From a virus, in the IMG/VR virus record IMGVR_UViG_3300044617_000234, positions 1-26,434 of that record: a stretch of 26,434 nucleotides of DNA; one strand, written 5' to 3'. The notes below the pieces were generated by a model. The model was not told the DNA's origin and made no database searches. It was given only the letters and a program-made list of their open reading frames with translations. Within the stretch, counting starts at the first letter, position 1. The number at the start of each line of letters is the position of its first letter. The translations under genes and the position numbers were made by a program. This document shows positions 7,420 through 17,644 of this stretch, in pieces.

Positions 7420-7544
7420 CCTACACGGTTGCTGCGGTGGCCTGCGAAACTGGTATTTCTCCAATTGATCTACTAGATGCACCCGAAGGTATTTTTGAAG
7501 CAATGACGATTTACTTAAAGGAACGAGCTAAGGCCAATGGCTGA
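7126..7544 (+). CDS. Tail assembly chaperone, frameshifted (G-T-like) product
   Basis: The -1 frame is closed by TGA at 7386-7388 and then open to the TGA at 7542-7544, so a shift must happen between 7389 and the zero-frame stop at 7417-7419. The downstream part reads CETGISPIDLLDAPEGIFEAMTIYLKERAKANG, which looks like real coding sequence and lacks its own ATG and ribosome-binding site. No classical X-XXY-YYZ heptamer is present in this short window; the best candidate is T-TTC at 7395-7398, where Phe tRNA could re-pair with TTT. A slip there would give about 139 residues. The stop overlaps the next gene's start at 7537. Confidence 0.6.
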
Positions 7545-8103
7545 TGATGTAATTGTTTTAACAGGCATCAAAGAAACATTGGATGCGCTTAAAGAGTTTG
7601 ATAAAGATGCCGTAAAGCGTTTCAACAAGGTTATCAATACTGAACTTGCTGGCGCTCAACGCGATGCCCGCAACATTATTACCGATGAACCACCTATGAG
7701 TGGCTGGCGTAAGACAGATGCTGCAAAAGGCCGCACTCGCGGTGGTCAGGGATGGCCAGGCTGGAACGCTGGCGAAATCAAAAGCAAGATTACAAAGACA
7801 AAGGCTCAGGGCAAGGTTCGCAAAGGCGATTACACAACCAGTGCTGGTGCTTTGCTCAATAAATCGGCAGCGGGTGCAATCTTTGAAATTGCAGGCAGGC
7901 AAGCATCAGGCACAAAAAAGATGTTTGCGCAAACATCTAGTGGCCAATTCTTACGCACGCTTGAAAACAGATTCAAAAAAGCCTCGCGTGTAGTATGGCG
8001 CGTTGTAGATAAAGATAGAGCAAGAATTGAAGCAAATGTAAATCGCGCTTTGGAAGATGCAAAAGCGCAATTGCAAAGGGTACTCAATAGAGAGCGAGCA
8101 TAA
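7537..8103 (+). CDS. HK97 gp10-like neck or tail protein (tentative)
   Basis: 188 residues, very basic. The opening, VLTGIKETLDALKEFDKDAVKRFNKVINTELAG, resembles the start of HK97 gp10-type proteins (Gly-x-x-x-Leu-x-x-Leu followed by helices), and DEPPMSGWRKT fits the loop region. Later parts (RKGDYTTSAGALLNKSAAGAIFEIAGR) are compatible with the beta core. Such proteins usually lie before the tail tube, so finding it between chaperone and tape measure is unusual. It could instead be another tail-assembly factor. The ATG overlaps the frameshifted chaperone end. Confidence 0.5.
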   Translation: MADDVIVLTGIKETLDALKEFDKDAVKRFNKVINTELAGAQRDARNIITDEPPMSGWRKTDAAKGRTRGGQGWPGWNAGEIKSKITKTKAQGKVRKGDYTTSAGALLNKSAAGAIFEIAGRQASGTKKMFAQTSSGQFLRTLENRFKKASRVVWRVVDKDRARIEANVNRALEDAKAQLQRVLNRERA

Positions 8104-8106
8104 CAA

Positions 8107-9684
8107 ATGGCAGTTGGCGCAATTGTAGCCCGCATCCTCACTCAGTATTCTGATAAAGGTTCAAAGGCTGCTCAAAAAGATATTGCCACACTTAGTAAAA
8201 GTTTTGATGCGTTTGGTAAAAAAAGCGCAAAAGCATTTGGAATTGCAGCAGCAGCATCTGCAGCTTTTGCAATTAAACTTGGCAAAGATGCCGTTCAAGG
8301 CGCAATGGAAGATCAAAAGCAACAGATTGCCCTTGCTACCGCTTTGCGCAACACAACAGGTGCCACCGATGAGGCTATTGCAGCAACGGTTACTTACCTT
8401 GACAAATTAGAATTACTCGTTGGCGTTGACAATAACCAGTTAATTCCTTCTTTGCAGATTTTGACACAGGCAACTAAAGATGTGACCGCGGCGCAACAAT
8501 TACAGGCTCTTGCCTTAGATATTTCTGCAGGCACAACAAAGGATTTAGGTGCCGTTTCAGTCGCGCTTGCTAAGGCCATTGGTGGCAATGTGGGCGCTTT
8601 AACTAAACTTGGCGTTCCGCTTGATGCAAATGCAGTAAAAGCAAAAGACCTCGATGCAATTTTGAAGTCTCTTGGGGCAACCTTTAAGGGGCAGGCAGAA
8701 AAGCGTGCTGAAACTTTAGAATTCAGGTTAATTAAACTTCAATTAGCATTTAATCAAATTCTTGATAAATTGGGCTATGCACTAATTCCTGTTCTTGAGA
8801 AATTTGCCGCAGTCGTAACAACAAAGATTTTGCCAGCAATCAATGATTTTGTTACAACAAATCAAGACAAACTTGTTGCCTCATTTACTCTTGCTGCAAA
8901 TGCTGCCGTTGTCTTATTGACTGCTTCAATTAACTTTGCCAACTGGATTTCAAACAATATGGGCCTTGTTAAAACAATGGGCATCTTGATCGCTGGAATG
9001 TTTGTTGTATCAAAGGTTTATGCGATGATTACCGCAGTCAATCTATTAACTGCCGCATTTGTCAGAATGAATGTTGCATTAGGTGCAGGCGCAATTGGTG
9101 CCATTACAAAAAGTGCAGCCAAAGGTGGCATATTTGCAACCCTTGCCGCTGCCCTTGCCGCTGGCAATCTCGGTGGCGATTTAGGTGTCAAAATTGCTGA
9201 AGCAATTCCTGGAACTAAGGCCAACAGAGCTAAAAATTCAGAGAGCATTTTAAAAAATCCGTCTTTGCTTCCAAAATCACCATCACCAAGCGATCTTTTA
9301 AGCGGTAAATTTTCAACAACTTCAACACCTTCAATTGGTGGCACCGATGCACTCTCGGCTTTTCTTGCCGCACTTGCAAAGAACACGGCTGCAATTAAGA
9401 AAAACACCAAAACCGAGCAAGACATAGCCACAGAAAACGCAATGAAGGAACTTGCAGCACGCCAAAAGGCGCTTTCAGGTTCAGCTTCAATTGCAATTGG
9501 CGGTGGCGGTAAGATTTATAGCACTCGCAACGATGCAGGAAAGATTGATGTAAATGTTTATGCAGGCAATGTGGTCGGCTCAGCCGATGCACTCATTGAG
9601 GCAGTTGAAACAGGGTTGCAAACTGCAAACCGCCGTAATGGTCGTGGCGGCGGCGGCGGCCCAGGATCAATGTTGATAGTCTGA
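8107..9684 (+). CDS. Tape measure protein
   Basis: 525 residues, large, Ala-rich and mostly helical, starting MAVGAIVARILTQYSDKGSKAAQKDIATLSKSFD. It has hydrophobic stretches near residues 40-60 and 290-340 (LVKTMGILIAGMFVVSKVYA), as tape measures usually do, and a glycine-rich end. Between them, QQIALATALRNTTGATDEAIAATVTYLDKLE is typical of actinophage tape measures. The protein sets tail length; at the usual 0.15 nm per residue it predicts a tail near 80 nm, short for a siphovirus. Gene order after the chaperone supports the call, and TGATG joins it to the next gene. Confidence 0.88.
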   Translation: MAVGAIVARILTQYSDKGSKAAQKDIATLSKSFDAFGKKSAKAFGIAAAASAAFAIKLGKDAVQGAMEDQKQQIALATALRNTTGATDEAIAATVTYLDKLELLVGVDNNQLIPSLQILTQATKDVTAAQQLQALALDISAGTTKDLGAVSVALAKAIGGNVGALTKLGVPLDANAVKAKDLDAILKSLGATFKGQAEKRAETLEFRLIKLQLAFNQILDKLGYALIPVLEKFAAVVTTKILPAINDFVTTNQDKLVASFTLAANAAVVLLTASINFANWISNNMGLVKTMGILIAGMFVVSKVYAMITAVNLLTAAFVRMNVALGAGAIGAITKSAAKGGIFATLAAALAAGNLGGDLGVKIAEAIPGTKANRAKNSESILKNPSLLPKSPSPSDLLSGKFSTTSTPSIGGTDALSAFLAALAKNTAAIKKNTKTEQDIATENAMKELAARQKALSGSASIAIGGGGKIYSTRNDAGKIDVNVYAGNVVGSADALIEAVETGLQTANRRNGRGGGGGPGSMLIV

Positions 9685-10832
9685 TGCCAGCATTTGACGG
9701 AGTAACCTCACCAAGTATTGCGGTGCAGTTCCTAAAAAGCGGAACTTGGACTTCAGTAACTACATCTGATGTTGTTCAGATTGATTTTCGCCGTGGCCGC
9801 GAGCGTGCAGATTTACGCGATCAGGCAGGTTTTGCCAGCATTATATTTAACAACACCAGCGGCATTTATGACCCTGACAATACAAGCGGTTCAAGTCCGT
9901 GGGTTGTTGGCGGTGTCAGCATCTTGCGCGATGGCTTGCAAATGCGCATTGTGGCTACTTGGAACTCAACGGCATATCCATTGTTTTATGGATTCCTTGA
10001 AAACAACTTTACCAATCAGGGCTTTTTGCCAAATGTCACAATGACTTTTTATGATGGCATTGGCTACATTGCCGATGGCTTCGCGCCAGCTTTGGCCGTT
10101 GCAGGTAACTCAGAAACTGCAGCAGTTCGAGCAGGCAGAATGTTGGACATTGCAGGCTGGACAACTGGCAACGGATTCTCACGCTCATTGTCAGGTTCAG
10201 TTACTATGCTTGCAACAGTTCAAAATCGCGGATGTATGCAGGCAATTACAGAGTGTGTTGATGCCATTGCTGGCCGTTTCTACATTTCAAAATCAGGCGT
10301 AGCAACATTGGTGCCATTGGCCGATAAGTTCAGCCGACCAACTCAGTTACTTTTCAGCGATTCCAACGCATCTAACACGGTTACATATTCTGACTTAATT
10401 ACAAACCCAGGCACAAAATATGTGGTCAATCAGGCAATCATTATGCGTGGCGATAACAACCAGGTCACATCAACATATAACCCAAGCAAAAATGCTTATG
10501 GTGTGGTGAAGAAAGAAATCTTTGCGCCTGTTAATACAGATACCAATGCAACAAACTTAGCTTTGTATGAATCTCGCAAGTTGGCAACACCTGATACCTA
10601 TGTTGAGCGTATTGAGTTTAACGGCCTTGTTGTGGCTAAAAATGGATTGCTTTACCCTGATTTCCTATCAACAGAGTTGGCAGATCAGGTAAGCGTTCAG
10701 CGCACAACCTATGATGGCCGACCTTTGCAATGGAACCTTGTAGTTGAAGGTATGAAGCACACCATTACTCAAACCAATTGGATTGTTACATTTAATACAT
10801 CCGATATAAACCCTTATAGCATTACCATCTAG
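9684..10832 (+). CDS. Minor tail protein, probable tail tip component
   Basis: 382 residues directly after the tape measure, where tail tip (distal tail or hub-associated) proteins are encoded. The sequence begins MPAFDGVTSPSIAVQFLKSGTWTSVTTSDVVQIDFRRGRERADL and has ASIIFNNTSGIYDPDN, LRDGLQMRIVATWNSTAYPLFYGFLENN and a late DQVSVQRTTYDGRPLQWNLVVEGM. These repeat the style of actinophage minor tail proteins with an OB-like front and a ring-forming back half. It likely forms the platform to which the fibres below are attached. Exact family not certain. Confidence 0.72.
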   Translation: MPAFDGVTSPSIAVQFLKSGTWTSVTTSDVVQIDFRRGRERADLRDQAGFASIIFNNTSGIYDPDNTSGSSPWVVGGVSILRDGLQMRIVATWNSTAYPLFYGFLENNFTNQGFLPNVTMTFYDGIGYIADGFAPALAVAGNSETAAVRAGRMLDIAGWTTGNGFSRSLSGSVTMLATVQNRGCMQAITECVDAIAGRFYISKSGVATLVPLADKFSRPTQLLFSDSNASNTVTYSDLITNPGTKYVVNQAIIMRGDNNQVTSTYNPSKNAYGVVKKEIFAPVNTDTNATNLALYESRKLATPDTYVERIEFNGLVVAKNGLLYPDFLSTELADQVSVQRTTYDGRPLQWNLVVEGMKHTITQTNWIVTFNTSDINPYSITI

Positions 10833-10840
10833 GGGGAACA

Positions 10841-12667
10841 ATGCCTTTATGCCCGCAAATCACTAACACGCCAGTTACGGTTACACAAACTGCAGACTTT
10901 ACAGTTTCCAGCGTATTGCCAGTTGTGGCTGCAACTACAACTCAGGTTGATGCGGCAGATGCTGCTGCGCAACAGGCGCTTATTGATGCAGCAATTGCAG
11001 AAGCCACCGCAGATGCAGCAGCAGCAGTAGCAGCATCATCTGCAGCGGCAGCAGCGGCAGCTCAAGCAAGTGCAACGGCTGCAAATGCAACGGCAGCATC
11101 GGCAGTAACAACTGCAAATTCAGCGGCAACGGCTGCAGGTACGGCCCAATCAACTGCAAATACTGCCCTTGCTAATGCTGCTACTGCAAATGCAAACGCA
11201 ATTGCAGCAAACACTGCAGCAGGCGTTGCACAATCAACTGCAAATGGCAAAAACAAAGTTACATATTCAACTTCTGCACCAGGCTCAACAGCAAATGCGG
11301 CTGGTGATATTTGGTTTCAATACGGTACGACTGCGCCCAATGTAGGTCGCATTATTGCTCAATTTACAGGTGATGGTGGAACAAGTTGGACACAAACAAC
11401 TATTTCAGGCCTTGTTATTGCAAACATTGATGCTGGAAACATTACTACTGGAACACTTACTGCAGCCGTTGGTATTTCAAATCCATCAGGCAATTTTTCG
11501 GTTAATGGTGCAACTGGCGCTCTTGTTGCAACAGGTGCAACCATTACTGGAAATGTGACTGCCACAAGTGGCACATTTACTGGAACAGTAAACGCAGGTT
11601 CAGGGTATTTTGGAACCCCGACAAACGGTTTTTCTATCAACTCAACTGGCCTTGTTGGTGTTGGAACTGGAACAATTGTCGGCGGAGTAATTTCAGGCGC
11701 GCAATTTACTAATGGCAGCACTTTTTCAGTATCTCCAACAGGTTTTCTTATTGCCAGCGCTGGAACTATCGGTGGTTTAACTCTTAGTGGAAGTTCAATT
11801 GCCTCAGCAACAGGTGGCTTTTCTGTAACATCTGCAGGTGTTTTAACTGCAATTTCAGGAACAATTGGTGGTCTAACTTTAGCTTCAAACTCAATTTCTT
11901 CGGCAACAGGTGGTTTTTCTGTTACATCTGCTGGTGCTTTGACTGCGATCTCAGGAACAATTGGTGGCTCAACCCTTGCTTCAGGTTCAATGACAGGTGG
12001 GTTGATTCAAACAAGCTCAGGTTCAGCATCTGTAAGCCTTGTTGGTTCAAGCAATTCCTTAACTTTCAAAACAAGTAATACAAATGTTGGGCATATTCTT
12101 CCTCTTTCATCATTTGGCGTTTTAACTCACTATGGCGCAACGGCTGACCCATCAGGCGGCACATTCCCACAAATGTTCGTTGGCTCAACAAATGTATCAA
12201 TTTCCGCTAGTGCAACAAGATCAATTGGTGTAGCAACTACTGGTATTGACCTTACTGGTCCTACATCACTTAATGGAACAGTAACTTACCCAGGCGTTGC
12301 AACAGGCGCTGGTACTACGATGGTAGTTGTTACTACTGGTTCAAGAGTTGCAATTGTTACATCATCTGAACGCTTCAAAGAGCAAATCCAATACATCAAC
12401 ACAACTGGATGGCTTGACAAAGTTCTAGCCATGAAGCCAATCACCTATAAGACAAGCGAAGATTTCACTACCGCTGGCGAACCTAACGAATCGCAAATTG
12501 GTTTCCTTGCTGAAGATATTTATGACATTGGCGGTGGTTTAGAAAAGGCAGTTGTTCTTGACCCGCTAGGTGACCCATTCTCACTTTCTTATGATCGCCT
12601 TACAGTATTTTTAACGCTTGCAATCAAGGAACTCAAAGCTGAAATAGACCAACTCAAGGGGGAATAA
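10841..12667 (+). CDS. Tail fibre with S74 self-cleaving chaperone domain
   Basis: 608 residues. Residues about 35-130 are an Ala-rich, probably coiled-coil, shaft. Then comes a Gly/Ser/Thr-rich beta repeat region including two full 32-residue repeats (GTIGGLTL...GGFSVTSAG.LTAIS) and a third partial one. The last 100 residues form an intramolecular chaperone of the peptidase S74 kind: S508-S-E-R-F-K513, P..YK, IGFLAEDIYDI, LSYDRLTVFLTLAIKELKAEIDQL. In this family the domain drives trimerisation of a fibre and is then cut off at the Ser, using a Ser-Lys pair spaced as here. The receptor-binding part is probably just before residue 508. Confidence 0.85.
   Translation: MPLCPQITNTPVTVTQTADFTVSSVLPVVAATTTQVDAADAAAQQALIDAAIAEATADAAAAVAASSAAAAAAAQASATAANATAASAVTTANSAATAAGTAQSTANTALANAATANANAIAANTAAGVAQSTANGKNKVTYSTSAPGSTANAAGDIWFQYGTTAPNVGRIIAQFTGDGGTSWTQTTISGLVIANIDAGNITTGTLTAAVGISNPSGNFSVNGATGALVATGATITGNVTATSGTFTGTVNAGSGYFGTPTNGFSINSTGLVGVGTGTIVGGVISGAQFTNGSTFSVSPTGFLIASAGTIGGLTLSGSSIASATGGFSVTSAGVLTAISGTIGGLTLASNSISSATGGFSVTSAGALTAISGTIGGSTLASGSMTGGLIQTSSGSASVSLVGSSNSLTFKTSNTNVGHILPLSSFGVLTHYGATADPSGGTFPQMFVGSTNVSISASATRSIGVATTGIDLTGPTSLNGTVTYPGVATGAGTTMVVVTTGSRVAIVTSSERFKEQIQYINTTGWLDKVLAMKPITYKTSEDFTTAGEPNESQIGFLAEDIYDIGGGLEKAVVLDPLGDPFSLSYDRLTVFLTLAIKELKAEIDQLKGE
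11762..11990 (+). repeat. 96-bp direct repeats in the S74 fibre
   Basis: Two full 96-bp units start at 11762 and 11858, and a third begins at 11954 and diverges after about 36 bases. Each encodes 32 residues starting GTIGG. The DNA copies differ mainly at third codon positions, so the repeat is not recent. Confidence 0.75.
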
Positions 12668-12780
12668 TGGAAAAAGAAGTAGATATTCAAGAAGTGTTAA
12701 AAAACTTGCGCGAAACTATCGGCGTACTCGCCCAAGAAAACGCAGTTCTAAAAGCACAAATCACATCACTTAACTCATAA
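12667..12780 (+). CDS. 37-residue coiled-coil protein
   Basis: The ATG overlaps the fibre stop (TAATG) and follows GGGGGAAT. The product, MEKEVDIQEVLKNLRETIGV followed by LAQENAVLKAQITSLNS, has a clear heptad pattern and should form a coiled coil. Its position right after an S74 fibre suggests a small partner of the fibre or simply a coupled accessory gene. No family recognised. Confidence 0.6.
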   Translation: MEKEVDIQEVLKNLRETIGVLAQENAVLKAQITSLNS

Positions 12781-12796
12781 CGGGAGAACCGCGCAA

Positions 12797-12991
12797 ATGA
12801 CACCAGCAAACTGGGCAGGCCTTATTGTTTCAATGATCGCAATTGTTTCTGCATTTGCAGGCTCGGTGCGATGGCTTGTAAAGCATTACCTGAACGAACT
12901 CAAGCCCAACGGTGGCAGTTCAATGCGCGATTCAATTAACCGCCTTGAAGCTCAAATGGAGTTAGTCCTAGAGTTAGTGAAGTCCAAGTGA
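12797..12991 (+). CDS. Small membrane protein, candidate holin 1
   Basis: 64 residues. The ATG follows GGGAGAACCGCGCAA. Residues 6-30 (WAGLIVSMIAIVSAFAGSVRW) form one membrane segment; the rest is a polar and helical tail with MRDSINRLEAQMELVLELVKSK. Small proteins with one membrane segment and a coiled tail next to an endolysin are common in actinophages and are often holins or holin-like. The last bases overlap the endolysin start by GTGA, supporting a lysis role. A single membrane segment alone does not prove holin function. Confidence 0.6.
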   Translation: MTPANWAGLIVSMIAIVSAFAGSVRWLVKHYLNELKPNGGSSMRDSINRLEAQMELVLELVKSK

Positions 12992-13485
12992 AGTTAGCAA
13001 AGAAGGCAACACCAGCGGCAGTGGCAGTGCTTCGCCAAGCCACCGCCCTGAAGCCATTGCGCAAGAAGGCATCTGACGGCTTACTGCCATCTGCAGCCCA
13101 CCAGGTTCAAAATCCAAAATCAGATCACAATACTGGCCTAGCCGTGGACCTAACCCACGACCCAAAGAACGGCATTGATTGTGTTGAAATCTTTGAAAAG
13201 CTAAAAGAGGACAAGCGCGTTGATTACTTGATTTTCAACGGCAAAATTTGGTCAAAGGCAAGAACCAAAGAAGGCAACCGCAAATACACGGGTTCAAACC
13301 AGCACACGAAGCATCTTCATATTTCTATTAAAGAAGAATTATCAACAGATACTTCACCCTGGTTTTGGTGGCTTAATCAGCCCAAAATAATTACACAAAT
13401 CGGTGCTAAAATCGTACCGATTCCTGCTAAAAAAGCATACAAAGCCGAAGTTTGCACTTGTTGCAAAGTCCACGGCAAGAAATAA
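12988..13485 (+). CDS. Endolysin, M15 zinc peptidase
   Basis: 165 residues from a GTG start in a GTGA overlap. It has the metal motif of the M15 (VanY/D-Ala-D-Ala carboxypeptidase-like) family: SDHNTGLAVDL with H47 and D54, then KHLHISIK with H109 and H111. Such enzymes cut peptide bonds in the peptidoglycan stem or cross-bridge to release phage. KARTKEGNRKYTGSNQHTKH is the usual loop before the second His pair. After the enzyme domain comes a short tail with VCTCCKVHGKK, four potential metal or disulphide residues (C156, C158, C159, H162), not part of the standard fold. Neighbours on both sides are holin-like. Confidence 0.88.
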   Translation: MKLAKKATPAAVAVLRQATALKPLRKKASDGLLPSAAHQVQNPKSDHNTGLAVDLTHDPKNGIDCVEIFEKLKEDKRVDYLIFNGKIWSKARTKEGNRKYTGSNQHTKHLHISIKEELSTDTSPWFWWLNQPKIITQIGAKIVPIPAKKAYKAEVCTCCKVHGKK

Positions 13486-13497
13486 GGGAGCAATCAA

Positions 13498-13683
13498 ATG
13501 GAACAATTCAAGCAAATCACACTTTCTTGGTTTCGCGCAGCGGCGGCAGCAAGCATTGCCTTGTATCTTGCGGGCGAGACTGATCTAAAGACTCTTGGAA
13601 TGGCTGCCCTTGCTGGCGCTGCTGGTCCAGTTCTCAAGTGGCTAGATTCATCAGCCGTAGATTTCGGCAGAGGCTCAAAGTAA
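13498..13683 (+). CDS. Small membrane protein, candidate holin 2 (r1t-like)
   Basis: 61 residues, start preceded by AAGGGAGCAATCAA. Two hydrophobic stretches, FRAAAAASIALYLAG and LGMAALAGAAGPVLKWL, are split by a short polar turn with ETDLKT, and the protein ends SSAVDFGRGSK. This layout resembles the small two-segment holins of the r1t kind, which make the membrane lesions that let the endolysin reach the wall. It lies directly after the endolysin. Confidence 0.65.
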   Translation: MEQFKQITLSWFRAAAAASIALYLAGETDLKTLGMAALAGAAGPVLKWLDSSAVDFGRGSK

Positions 13684-13710
13684 TCCACCCTTAATTTTTG
13701 GAGTAATTAA

Positions 13711-14054
13711 ATGGCAGCAGGTACCTTAGATTTTACGATTGAACAAGGGGCAACTTTCAATCTTTTGCTTACTTGGAAAATCAACAATGTTGCGGTTAAC
13801 CTAACTGGTTACACTGCTCGCCTAGCAGCACGCGTTGATGTTGAGGATACTGAAGTAATCCTTTCACTTACAACAAGCAATGGTGGAATTACTCTTGGTG
13901 GCGCACTTGGTACAATCAGCTTAGATCAAACCGCAGTTCAAACAACACTTTTGCCTGCAGGAACTTATGTTTATGACCTTGAATTGATCGCCTCAAATGC
14001 AACAGTTACCCGCTTGGTACAAGGTGAACTAAACATTAGTCCAGAGGTGACTCG

Positions 14055-14058
<4 letters not shown>
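13711..14058 (+). CDS. Fibre-associated beta protein, 115 residues
   Basis: It starts [22 protein letters not shown] and includes [20 protein letters not shown] and [13 protein letters not shown]. This pattern (an N-terminal 'IEQG.TF', then 'DLTGYTAR') occurs in small phage tail or baseplate proteins that sit next to fibres, similar in style to the N-terminal domain of BppU-type proteins. It overlaps the collagen-like fibre by ATGA, so it may attach or support that fibre. The start follows TTGGAGTAATTAA. Function is inferred from context. Confidence 0.6.
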
Positions 14059-16199
<2,141 letters not shown>

Positions 16200-16214
16200 A
16201 GAAAGTTGTAACTA

Positions 16215-16520
16215 ATGGCAACTATTTCAAAGGCGCTCTTTCGTGGAGCTGCAACTACTACTGTTGGCACCACACTTTACACAGTGCCAAGTGCAACAGT
16301 AACCGTGGTAACAAACATTGTTGTCACCAACACATCTGCAAGTTCACAGACATTTACATTGGCACTTGGCGGCATATTGTTTGCACCAACGATCACAGTT
16401 GGTGGCAATGACTCAACAGTTATTGACATCAAGCAACCTTTAACTGCCACCCAAACCATCACAGGTGGGGCATCTGTAACCTCAGTTAATTTTCACATTT
16501 CAGGCGTTGAGATTTCCTAA
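16215..16520 (+). CDS. Small beta-rich fibre-region protein, 101 residues
   Basis: It begins MATISKALFRGAATTTVGTTLYTVPSATVTVVTNIVVTN and ends with SVNFHISGVEIS, with few charged residues and strand-like alternation throughout. The style, 'LYTVP...TVVTNIVVTNTS', recurs in small phage decoration or fibre proteins. It follows the collagen-like fibre by 15 bases and touches the next gene without a gap. No specific function can be assigned. Confidence 0.6.
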   Translation: MATISKALFRGAATTTVGTTLYTVPSATVTVVTNIVVTNTSASSQTFTLALGGILFAPTITVGGNDSTVIDIKQPLTATQTITGGASVTSVNFHISGVEIS

Positions 16521-17126
16521 ATGGGCGTTTATGAGTTATCAGGGGCAGGTTCCTTAAAAACTGGGCGCACCCTTTACCCAACAATGAACGCCAACAATGG
16601 CAATAATTATGGTGCAATGGTGCCAATTGCCACGGCTACATTTACAGGTTCAACAAGCGAAGTAACATTTTCTTCAATTCCTCAAAACTTTCAAGATTTG
16701 CAGATTGTTCTTATGGGTCGTTCAACAAATGCAAGCACAACAGTTGACCCACACTTTGCGCTTAATGGTGATTCATCAACCATTTATTCTGCAACCCAGT
16801 TGATAGGCAACGGTTCAAGCGCTACAAGTGAGCGTTTAACTAATAGCAATGTTGGTTACTTTGGCAAAATGCCAGGTGCATCAACTACATCAGGAATTCT
16901 TGGTGCGGCTAATTTGTATTTTCTTAATTACGCATCAGCATCTACATTCAAAACAGGTTTAGTACGACTTGCCAATGATTACAACGGTTCAGGAACAACT
17001 GAATTAAGAGTTACATTATGGCGATCAACTGCGGCTATCAGTTCAATTACATTAAAGGCAACATCAGGCAACTGGACTGATACAACAACTGCAACCCTCT
17101 ACGGAATCAGGGCGGTGTCATCGTGA
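16521..17126 (+). CDS. Putative adhesin, tandem paralogue A
   Basis: 201 residues. After an N-terminal arm of about 40 residues (MGVYELSGAGSLKTGRTLYP and after) comes a domain with VTFSSIPQNFQDLQI, FALNG, IGNGSSATS, and a closing AISSITLKATSGNWTDTTTATLYGI. The same anchors recur in the next two genes, so the three are paralogues that differ strongly between anchors. The N-terminal arm is only in this copy and could link the protein to the tail. Position in the fibre block and the divergent loops suggest receptor binding or virion decoration. It ends in a GTGA overlap. Confidence 0.6.
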   Translation: MGVYELSGAGSLKTGRTLYPTMNANNGNNYGAMVPIATATFTGSTSEVTFSSIPQNFQDLQIVLMGRSTNASTTVDPHFALNGDSSTIYSATQLIGNGSSATSERLTNSNVGYFGKMPGASTTSGILGAANLYFLNYASASTFKTGLVRLANDYNGSGTTELRVTLWRSTAAISSITLKATSGNWTDTTTATLYGIRAVSS

Positions 17127-17644
17127 GTATGGTTTGGATTGCAGGGCTTAATCCTGGAAATGCTACTAATGTTACTTTTTCAAGTATTCCGCAGACATTT
17201 ACGCATTTGCAATTAAGAGCATTTGGTAGAACTGCATTTTCAACCGCTGATTGGGAACTTTGGATTCAACTTAACGGTGTCGGTGGCACTTCTTACACAT
17301 ATCATATTTTGTTTGGTAATGGCTCAAGTGCTTCAAGTGCAGGATTTATTTCACAAGGTTTTGCTCGTATAGGTTCAATTCCAGGGTCAACTGCAACTGC
17401 TAATGCTTTTGGAGTTTCAGTTTGCGATATTCTTGATTACACAAATACAAACAAAAATAAAACAATTCGTGCAATTGCTGGTTTTGATGTTAATGGTGCT
17501 GGAACCGCTGGTTTGTGGTCAAGCGTGTATCTAGACACTTCAGCCATCACATCAATCACAGTTGGCACTGCAAATAGTAATTTTGCAACAGGTTCTCGCC
17601 TTGACCTTTACGGCATCACCTCATCCCAAGTAACGGGGGCATAA
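17123..17644 (+). CDS. Putative adhesin, tandem paralogue B
   Basis: 173 residues from a GTG inside the previous stop overlap. Anchors shared with its neighbours are VTFSSIPQTFTHLQL, IQLNG, FGNGSSASS, GSIPGSTATANAFG, KTIRAIAGFD and AITSITVGTANSNF...LDLYGI. Sequence between anchors is quite different from copies A and C. No signal peptide or membrane segment. Role as copy A: likely a surface-exposed virion protein, inferred from context. Confidence 0.58.
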   Translation: MSMVWIAGLNPGNATNVTFSSIPQTFTHLQLRAFGRTAFSTADWELWIQLNGVGGTSYTYHILFGNGSSASSAGFISQGFARIGSIPGSTATANAFGVSVCDILDYTNTNKNKTIRAIAGFDVNGAGTAGLWSSVYLDTSAITSITVGTANSNFATGSRLDLYGITSSQVTGA

